The notes under the pieces: generated by a model | Told to the model about the DNA's origin: nothing | The model's input: only the letters and a program-made list of their open reading frames with translations | Databases searched by the model: none | NCBI RefSeq assembly: GCF_018881815.1 | Contig: NZ_JACVPP010000001.1 | Location: 62,001-126,000 of the forward strand | Direction of reading: 5' to 3' | Length of the DNA: 64,000 nt | DNA from: Polynucleobacter sp. MWH-HuK1 | GTDB lineage: Bacteria > Pseudomonadota > Gammaproteobacteria > Burkholderiales > Burkholderiaceae | Made by a program: the position numbers and the translations under genes | Part shown: positions 57,615-64,000 of the stretch, in pieces | How positions within the stretch are numbered: the stretch's first letter is position 1 | Layout: every line of letters starts with the position of its first letter

Positions 57615-58631
57615 ATGTTATTTGCCAATTACTATCAACCTGATAGGGTAAAAAATGCCTCTTTTGAGGAAGTCGATAGACATCATACCTACAACCCCAC
57701 CTTTACCAACAGATTACTAAGATCAGAGTTTCTGAAGCACGGTATTGAATTAAACAATCCAGACGTCAATGAAGGTCGTGAAATTGCTTTTAGTATTTTG
57801 CACGACGGCCAAGCTCTAGGCCAAATTTCTGAGCCAAAATACCTGATTGCCACTGAAAACCCCCATATTTGCCCACTGAATAAAGATAGAGGGTATTTAA
57901 GCCAGTTCAACGGAGTCTTTACTTGGAATGCGGACTTTGCAAACTTACCAAATGTCAGCCACGTCTTCATCCCCAATCAGGTGAGAAGTCTGCCTACACC
58001 CTCGTTTTCCGAGAGGCCCATTTTTTCTTGCATCATTAATGCGAATAAAGCATTTCCTAAGGGTCTAGAAAATGATCTCTATCGGGAACGTCTAGAAGTG
58101 ATCCGCTGGTATGAGACTAACGCCCCTGAATATTTCTCCTTGTATGGTTTGGGTTGGGGCAAGCCAGAGCCCGCTTTTACTCCTGCTGAGAAAGTAGCTA
58201 GGCGAATGAAGCGCCTGGCAAGCCAGCTTTTTGCATACAAACCTTTTCCAAGTTACGCTGGCGAAGTACCCGACAAAGAATTGATCTATCGCCAAACGAA
58301 ATTTGCCTACTGTTACGAGAATGTAGCCAATTTGCCTGATTACATTAGTGAAAAAATATTTGATTGTTTTTTTGGTGGCTGTGTTCCAGTCTACTGGGGC
58401 TCCAGCACAATCAGCCAGCATATTCCCAAATCCTGCTTCATAGACCGAAGAGACTTTAAGAATACGGTTGAAGTTCATCGCTTCTTATTGAATATTGATG
58501 AACATGAATACACAAAATACCAAGAAAGTATTCGTGACTTCCTTTCAAGCACAAAGGCAATGGAGTTTGACACCGCTAGCTATGTCTCAACGATTATCAG
58601 TAAGATTCTCAAAGACCTGAATCATGCTTAA
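57615..58631 (+). CDS. GT10-family fucosyltransferase
   Basis: 338 residues. The C-terminal GT10 signature is complete: KFAYCYENVANLPDYISEKI, then FGGCVPVYWGSSTISQHIP, then CFIDRRDFKN (residues about 230-280). GT10 enzymes transfer L-fucose from GDP-fucose in alpha-1,3/1,4 linkage. GDP-fucose can come from manC-gmd-fcl at 11.8-15.5 kb. It overlaps the next gene by eight bases. No Shine-Dalgarno is visible before the ATG. Confidence 0.9.
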   Translation: MLFANYYQPDRVKNASFEEVDRHHTYNPTFTNRLLRSEFLKHGIELNNPDVNEGREIAFSILHDGQALGQISEPKYLIATENPHICPLNKDRGYLSQFNGVFTWNADFANLPNVSHVFIPNQVRSLPTPSFSERPIFSCIINANKAFPKGLENDLYRERLEVIRWYETNAPEYFSLYGLGWGKPEPAFTPAEKVARRMKRLASQLFAYKPFPSYAGEVPDKELIYRQTKFAYCYENVANLPDYISEKIFDCFFGGCVPVYWGSSTISQHIPKSCFIDRRDFKNTVEVHRFLLNIDEHEYTKYQESIRDFLSSTKAMEFDTASYVSTIISKILKDLNHA

Positions 58632-59649
58632 TCGTTTTATTCTCGATTACGACAATCCCGATGCCGGCATTGGCCACTCGATGGGCATCCTAAACCGTGC
58701 TCTTAAAATTGCCGAGCGTAATAATCTCCAGCTTGCTTACTCTGAGACACAGCTTACTAAGTCTCATAACCAATCCTTGCGATGGAAACTCAAGCAGGGT
58801 ATACGAAAACTGCGAGGACGACGCGCCAATGAAACGCACAACATTGGGAATGACCTCAATGAAATGCTTGACCCCAAAACTCTACTTGCTAGCCGTGAAG
58901 AAGTGGAGCAAAGGATTCGGCGTGGAAAAATTAAGCTCATAGAGCTGCCTGCTTTTGAAATCCATATCCCTTCGAATGAGCAAAATGATGAACTCATTTA
59001 TAAAGCGATAGATGATTTCATCCAAAATCATCCCGAGCCAAATACCGCCTTCAGAATTAGCAATAACCGCTTTGGCGACTACGAATATGCCTCTACTAGA
59101 GATTGGTTCCTCAATGCCTACTCCGAAGCACGTAAGCAACACCCTATCTCACTCACATTCGATCCAAATAAATTGAATATTGCTGTCCACATCCGCCGTG
59201 GAGACCTGTTACCAGGTCGTCAGTTTTCTGATCTTTCCTCAAGAATGCTGCCTGATGCTTGGTATCTAGAAATCCTCAATACGATCATTCGCAATACCCA
59301 AAAAGATCTAGCTATTCATATTTTCAGTGAGGGCAAAGACGGAAAATATCACTCGGAAAGTAGTGCGCTATTTTCCTGGAAATCGCATTTTGAAAATACA
59401 CCGCATGCAGTTCATGAACACATTGATAGTGACTTCAAGAGTACGTTTCATCACCTACTAAACGCTGATATTCTCATTGGCTCTAAAAGTGGTATGAGTC
59501 ATTTAGCAGGCATGCTGAGTAAACAGACAAAGATCATGCCCAAGATGTGGCACTCCTATCGAGGAGCCAATCAATTGCTAGAAGTATCGAGTTCGCAATC
59601 AGAACTTAATCAAGAAGAAATTACCAAGCACCTGCAGCAGTTACTCTAA
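58624..59649 (+). CDS. Fucosyltransferase-like protein with HIRRGD motif
   Basis: 341 residues. Near residue 188 is NIAVHIRRGDLLPGRQFSD, the HxRRGD motif of GT11/GT23/GT65/GT68 (O-fucosyltransferase and NodZ fold) enzymes that use GDP-fucose. Further on, ADILIGSKSGMSHLAGML resembles the second donor-site motif of those families. It overlaps the GT10 gene, which strengthens the fucose link. The exact family is not settled. Confidence 0.75.
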   Translation: MLNRFILDYDNPDAGIGHSMGILNRALKIAERNNLQLAYSETQLTKSHNQSLRWKLKQGIRKLRGRRANETHNIGNDLNEMLDPKTLLASREEVEQRIRRGKIKLIELPAFEIHIPSNEQNDELIYKAIDDFIQNHPEPNTAFRISNNRFGDYEYASTRDWFLNAYSEARKQHPISLTFDPNKLNIAVHIRRGDLLPGRQFSDLSSRMLPDAWYLEILNTIIRNTQKDLAIHIFSEGKDGKYHSESSALFSWKSHFENTPHAVHEHIDSDFKSTFHHLLNADILIGSKSGMSHLAGMLSKQTKIMPKMWHSYRGANQLLEVSSSQSELNQEEITKHLQQLL

Positions 59650-59658
59650 GTTAATGCA

Positions 59659-60570
59659 CTAGAGGGTTGCCCAAAGTCCTACCAATAGGCGCTCGAGGCG
59701 CATTAGCGGCGTCCATAATCCGTTTCTTCGAAACTGAAAGCGGGCATAAATCTCACAATTTGCCTGCAAAGAAATTCCTTTAAAGCGCTGATTTAATGCT
59801 CGCAATAAGCCAGAACCAACTGACACCCTCTTGGTCCATGGCAACTGACGCGGATAGAAATCCAAAGAGATCCCTAATAGCTCCAGGTACTTTTTCTGTA
59901 CTTCAATTGTGGTGATGCGGAACTTATCCAAATGCACTGAGCTTGTTTGGGCCGGATAGCGGCGGTAAGTAATCAAGCGCTCTTTAAGATTTAAAAATCG
60001 ATAGCCAGCGGCAGCCATCACCACCCATAAGTAATAATCTTCTGAGGTCAAAATAGTGGTGTCATATTTAAAACGCTTAAATATTTCAGCCTTACCCATC
60101 ATGGCAGAATTACAGAGCCCGCAATATACAGAAAGTAGCGAACGCAAATCAGCATCAGTAAATTTATCTTTAGATTTCTTAATCTTTCCTGAAGCTTCAT
60201 CTAAAACCCATTGCGCACTACCGCATAGGTCGCATTCCCCAGCTTCTAAACTACGCAATTGCTTTTCAAGACGGGTACGATCGGCAATATCATCGGCATC
60301 CATCAATGCAATATATTGGCCACTAGCCCTATCAATCATGTCATTACGCGCTCTAACAACCCCATAATTCTGATCTGAAAGTATCTTCACGATACGAGGA
60401 TCATTAAAGCTCTGAATCACTTGCCTTGTATTGTCGGAGGAGCCATCATCAAAAATGATTAATTCAATATTTTGATAGCTTTGATTGAGGATGCTCTCAA
60501 TTGCCTCAGCTATGTATAACTCTGAGTTATACGCGGGCATGAGTACGCTAATTAATGGCTGCTGATTCAT
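59659..60570 (-). CDS. Glycosyltransferase family 2
   Basis: 303 residues. ISVLMPAYNSELYIAEAIES at the start, IIFDDGSSDNTRQV, and LMDADDIADRTRLEKQ with the DAD metal site at residues 91-93 are GT2 signatures. It shares one base with the preceding gene and is convergent with the fucosyltransferase pair. The sugar is unknown. Confidence 0.92.
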   Translation of the reverse strand: MNQQPLISVLMPAYNSELYIAEAIESILNQSYQNIELIIFDDGSSDNTRQVIQSFNDPRIVKILSDQNYGVVRARNDMIDRASGQYIALMDADDIADRTRLEKQLRSLEAGECDLCGSAQWVLDEASGKIKKSKDKFTDADLRSLLSVYCGLCNSAMMGKAEIFKRFKYDTTILTSEDYYLWVVMAAAGYRFLNLKERLITYRRYPAQTSSVHLDKFRITTIEVQKKYLELLGISLDFYPRQLPWTKRVSVGSGLLRALNQRFKGISLQANCEIYARFQFRRNGLWTPLMRLERLLVGLWATL

Positions 60571-61469
60571 TAAATGAAGCTTTGTAAATAACGGCCGAAT
60601 CGTTTCAACTTTTTCAGCGCCCGGGATGGAAGAGATTTTTGGCTCGCGCCATAGTCCAAACTGAGATCCCAGCTTGACTGATAAATCACACCTAAATAAT
60701 TTTGCTTTAGCTTATCTAGAGTTTCACCGTTTCTGCGTAATAAGAAAAAGTGCCAGTCATAGTAATAAATTCGAAAGAGCTGCTCTATAGGATGCAATGG
60801 GATAGCCTTGAAATTTAACAAGGCTTCTAAATACAGTAAGGTCTCTGGATGCCCTGGAGTACAAATATCCCAGAAGGTAAGCCCCTTAGGCTTAAGATAA
60901 CTCTCATCCAGGGAGTTCCATACCTTGGCCGACCAAATAAATGGTGGGCAAGGACAGTAGTAATTAGGCCCACGACGCCCAAACAGCTGCTTCACTCTAT
61001 TGCCCTCAGCAATTAACTGAAGTGGGGCTTTAGCAAAACCACGATCAAGTGCTAACTGGAAATATTCTTTATTTTGATAAATGACTGTGTATGGATTACC
61101 ATCATCAGCCAAGAAATCAGACTGATAAAAGTTCTTAATAAATAAGCAGTCAGAATCTAAACATACATAGTTCTCACACAATCCTAGACGCCAGAATTCT
61201 GATTTAATAATTTGCTGGGTCAAGCTACCTGATTTATCTTTCCCAACTCCCGCTGGTACGCTTGTGTTCGCCTGAATAATGGATTCATCTGAAACCCATT
61301 GATAGCCTTCACTACCAATTAGTTGAACTAATAAATCATGATCAGCTTGAGGGGTGGAAATATAAAACGGAATGTGATCGCAGTTATATTGAGATATAGA
61401 CTGCAACAGACGCTTAAGCCGCAAGAAATCTTTGCGATAGGATTTACAGTAAAGAACAATGTCTTTCAA
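60570..61469 (-). CDS. DUF6492 putative glycosyltransferase
   Basis: 299 residues. DIVLYCKSYRKDFLRLKRLL at the start, then LGLCENYVCLDSDCLFIKNF with DSD at residues 105-107, match DUF6492 proteins, thought to be GT-A-like. It overlaps the upstream gene by four bases and shares a base with the GT2 gene, so all three are co-translated. Confidence 0.75.
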   Translation of the reverse strand: MKDIVLYCKSYRKDFLRLKRLLQSISQYNCDHIPFYISTPQADHDLLVQLIGSEGYQWVSDESIIQANTSVPAGVGKDKSGSLTQQIIKSEFWRLGLCENYVCLDSDCLFIKNFYQSDFLADDGNPYTVIYQNKEYFQLALDRGFAKAPLQLIAEGNRVKQLFGRRGPNYYCPCPPFIWSAKVWNSLDESYLKPKGLTFWDICTPGHPETLLYLEALLNFKAIPLHPIEQLFRIYYYDWHFFLLRRNGETLDKLKQNYLGVIYQSSWDLSLDYGASQKSLPSRALKKLKRFGRYLQSFI

Positions 61470-62821
61470 GAGACAACCTTTTCTTGAGCAATATGCGAAA
61501 GAATACTGCTAACTGCCTGATCGACACCAATTGGCTGCCAAATCGGCTGTAGAAGTTGTTTTTGCTGCCAATCCAACCAGATTCTTTCGAGGGCCATAGC
61601 AATCCCCTCCTCATCCCCATCAGCACTTAAATAGGACTTTCGATCCAATAGCATTTGATCTAACTGTGGATTACGGTGGGTAATACCCCAAATAGGCCTA
61701 CCCGACCAAAGATAGTCGTAAAACTTCGAAGGAATGTACTCTGCACACCATTCATCATTGCCGTGAAGCAAAATCAACGCATCTGCTTCTTGCATCTTTT
61801 GTGCAACTCGCTCGCGCCCTGATTTACCGCTGACTGGGTCACGCTCTAAGCGACCGTGCGCCAACAAAACATCAGAAAAACTATATTGATTAATAGCGGC
61901 CGCTGATAAAGAATCCAAGGGTGCGCCATAGGCGTGAACTCGCAGATACTTTCTAGCCTCGGGATACTTTTGGAACAGTGTATGTGCCGCCCGCAGAACA
62001 ATAGAGAGCGATCTGTCATTTGCCAATGAACCAAAGTGGCATAAATTTAAATGTTCGCCGTATTGATGCTGAGACGCCCCCTGCATTTCACCTGGAGGAT
62101 TGGCGCCGGGCATCACTACGAACCCTCTGGCATTGCCGGGAGTATTTAAATTCGGATTTCTGACTTTGGCGTAATGAAGTGCGCCATCAGTAAACCACCA
62201 GACATAGTCTGAATACTTGCAAAGCTGAGTTTCTAGATAGTGCCGAAAGCGCGCATCTCGATTTTTGGGTTTCTCAAACCCTTGGTCATTGGGATTCTTA
62301 CGAATCACCAAGGGATCATGCACCTCGGAAATCAAGGGCAAGCCTGTGGCACGCTTTAACCAAACTCCAGCTAAATGTGCTGACCAAGCGCTGCCAATGG
62401 AATAGATCACATCTACCTTGCCACTGCGAATCAAGAGGTAACCGCGTACAAATGCAGGCAATGCCCAAGACCACTGACTTGAATATCCCAAGAGGAGTTT
62501 TTCAATGCCGATGAATGGAGCTAGAAGTATAGAAACGGTGCGTGTCAGGAGTTTGTAAATAAACCCGCGTCCATATTGATTGGCTATCCAATGTCGAAAA
62601 TCAAACCTAAAGGCTGCTGGGCCCCAAGCCAAGAACTGCTTATGAGGGAAACGCTCGTCTTTTAAGCCAGTAATAGCACTAAAAACAATCGGCTGAACGC
62701 CGGCCTCTAAGAAATAAGGAATCTTATCGGTAATGGTCAAACTAGCCGCTCTACCATCCATGTTGAAAGCATGAGATAGAAGAAGCCAGTTTTTCTGTTG
62801 CGCAATAGATTTAGCCTTCAA
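61466..62821 (-). CDS. GT-B glycosyltransferase (GT4-like)
   Basis: 451 residues from a TTG at 62821, preceded by AAGGGTG. The N-terminal domain includes VDVIYSIGSAWSAHLAGVWL and LISEVHDPLV; the C-terminal domain includes LNLCHFGSLANDRSLSIVLR and YIPSKFYDYLWSGRPIWGIT, the GT4-like donor site. First gene of a minus-strand trio of transferases. Confidence 0.78.
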   Translation of the reverse strand: MKAKSIAQQKNWLLLSHAFNMDGRAASLTITDKIPYFLEAGVQPIVFSAITGLKDERFPHKQFLAWGPAAFRFDFRHWIANQYGRGFIYKLLTRTVSILLAPFIGIEKLLLGYSSQWSWALPAFVRGYLLIRSGKVDVIYSIGSAWSAHLAGVWLKRATGLPLISEVHDPLVIRKNPNDQGFEKPKNRDARFRHYLETQLCKYSDYVWWFTDGALHYAKVRNPNLNTPGNARGFVVMPGANPPGEMQGASQHQYGEHLNLCHFGSLANDRSLSIVLRAAHTLFQKYPEARKYLRVHAYGAPLDSLSAAAINQYSFSDVLLAHGRLERDPVSGKSGRERVAQKMQEADALILLHGNDEWCAEYIPSKFYDYLWSGRPIWGITHRNPQLDQMLLDRKSYLSADGDEEGIAMALERIWLDWQQKQLLQPIWQPIGVDQAVSSILSHIAQEKVVS

Positions 62822-62906
62822 TCAGCACCCTTATATCACCGCTTAAAATCACATTAGTAGCTAGAATTATAGTAGGCTTCCTCTTACACATTGAATATTA
62901 AAGTGC

Positions 62907-63830
62907 ATGCACAAAATTAAAGACTTCTTTCAGAAATGCCTATTTAAGTTTGCTGGGAGCGCAAGCTATATCCTCTTCAAAGATCAGCTCTATAGCAGGA
63001 ATGCCATTTCAGTTAAAAATGACCGTGTTCATTTTGTTAAGCGCTGGTCACTGCTTCCAATCGATTTAGCAGTCGAAAATCTTGAGGGCGAAGAGTTTTA
63101 TTTATTAATTATTCACACAGATAATATTGCCCATTTTTTTCATGACGTTTTCTTCCCTTTTTACCTTGAGTGGAGAAAAAATAAAAAACGAGTCTGCGTT
63201 TCTATTAAAGGCAATACATTCCAAAGAGAATTTCTGGAATCCATCATTGATCCAAAAGATTTAATCTTTTTAGACTATGACAAGGCTTATGCATTTTCTA
63301 AGCTTATCGTCACACCTGAAGGCAGAGATTTAAAAATCTATCCTGATTTTCAGAAAATTTGTCGCGAAATTAAAGCAATCTGTTTTGCCAAACACGGCAT
63401 TTCTGAGATACGAAATAAAAACTTGATCTATGGCAGAAATGAGCTCAGCCGCAAGAATCTACTCAATATCGATCAGGGATTTTTAAAGGCAAACCATATT
63501 GATCAAGTGTTCTTATCCAAACTGAGCTTCAAAGACTATCTTCAGACACTAGCAAATGCCCAGACCTTTACCTACATGGTAGGTGCTGGTGTATTTAATC
63601 TGCTTTTTTTAAGTGACGACGTTAAGGTCTTAGAAATAAACCCTTACCGCAACAATTCTTGGGCTCAAATGTTTGGCCTATCAACACTCTGTGATTTCAA
63701 TGTCGTGATTAGTAACAATCTAGAGCACTCTGCAGCTGCCGCTCAAGATGAGTTAATACTAGATAGTCATGTGTACTTTGACGATCAAATTGCAGCGGAA
63801 ATTACTAAATTAATTTCCAGCCACAATTGA
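62907..63830 (+). CDS. GT61-like glycosyltransferase
   Basis: 307 residues. [20 protein letters not shown] near residue 73 and [21 protein letters not shown] near residue 230 match GT61 (DUF563) proteins, which transfer xylose, arabinose or GlcNAc in eukaryotes and are poorly known in bacteria. It ends inside the 3' end of the convergent pyrB gene, overlapping it by 21 bases. Confidence 0.75.
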   Translation: MHKIKDFFQKCLFKFAGSASYILFKDQLYSRNAISVKNDRVHFVKRWSLLPIDLAVENLEGEEFYLLIIHTDNIAHFFHDVFFPFYLEWRKNKKRVCVSIKGNTFQREFLESIIDPKDLIFLDYDKAYAFSKLIVTPEGRDLKIYPDFQKICREIKAICFAKHGISEIRNKNLIYGRNELSRKNLLNIDQGFLKANHIDQVFLSKLSFKDYLQTLANAQTFTYMVGAGVFNLLFLSDDVKVLEINPYRNNSWAQMFGLSTLCDFNVVISNNLEHSAAAAQDELILDSHVYFDDQIAAEITKLISSHN

Positions 63831-64000
63831 CATCACTGCCATGCGCACTGCAATGCCAAAGGTCACTTGATTCAAAATAACTGATTGCGGGCCATCAGCT
63901 ACGACTGAGTCAATCTCTACCCCGCGATTCATTGGGCCTGGATGCATCACAATGGCATCAGACTTGGCGAGAGCCAAACGTGCTGGTGTTAGGCCATACT
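63810..64000 (-). CDS. pyrB: Aspartate carbamoyltransferase catalytic subunit, C-terminal part
   Basis: The minus strand gives 62 codons ending in TAA at 63810-63812 and running off the right edge. The reading [20 protein letters not shown] followed by [20 protein letters not shown] is the C-terminus of PyrB, the second enzyme of pyrimidine synthesis. The rest of the gene lies outside the window. Confidence 0.9.
   Translation of the reverse strand, partial: YGLTPARLALAKSDAIVMHPGPMNRGVEIDSVVADGPQSVILNQVTFGIAVRMAVMSIVAGN

Overview
The window looks like a chromosomal segment of a low-to-moderate G+C betaproteobacterium, most likely Polynucleobacter or a close Burkholderiaceae relative. This is an inference from gene content and order: the exbB-exbD-lpxK-kdsB-adk run, tolQRAB-pal-cpoB-queC, a RibBA with a degenerate cyclohydrolase half, a HiPIP, and short compact intergenic spaces. 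No rRNA, tRNA, CRISPR array, insertion sequence or prophage was recognised.

Region 1 (1-16.6 kb) is mostly minus strand and builds the cell-surface glycan. It holds two heptosyltransferase-family (GT9) genes, two GT4 glycosyltransferases, a Wzx-like flippase, galE, an O-antigen ligase/polymerase, msbA, and the GDP-fucose operon manC-gmd-fcl. Three poorly characterised plus-strand glycosyltransferase-like genes are inserted between these blocks. A 45-residue small protein gene with a strong ribosome binding site closes the region.

Region 2 (16.6-34 kb) is housekeeping: an HPP membrane protein, a HiPIP with a Fur-like palindrome upstream, a small outer-membrane protein, two lipoproteins, folE with a lysine-rich tail, plsY, xerD, yajQ, murB, a YoeB/YefM toxin-antitoxin pair, xseA, exbBD, lpxK, a Trm112-like protein, kdsB, adk, a second GDP-mannose-dehydratase-like gene, an antitoxin remnant beside an orphan XRE regulator, nrdR and glyA.

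Region 3 (34-47 kb) carries the Tol-Pal envelope system, queC, riboflavin synthesis (ribE, ribD, ribBA, ribH, then nusB) and a compressed cluster of four pilin-like genes that reads straight into ribD-ribE. A succinate-semialdehyde dehydrogenase follows.

Region 4 (47-64 kb) is a second surface-glycan block: UDP-xylose synthase, uppP, a TolC-family protein, waaC, the complete dTDP-L-rhamnose set (rmlBADC), a GT10 fucosyltransferase directly overlapping a second gene with the HIRRGD fucosyltransferase motif, several GT-A and GT-B enzymes, a GT61-like protein, and the 3' end of pyrB.

Together the two glycan blocks supply CMP-Kdo, heptose transfer, GDP-fucose, dTDP-rhamnose, UDP-galactose and UDP-xylose, plus the transferases, flippase, ligase and lipid carrier recycling for a lipopolysaccharide. 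The least explained material is the set of orphan transferases, the head-to-head fucosyltransferase locus, the paralogous Gmd, the overlapping pilin genes and the GT4 gene that has lost a normal start codon.
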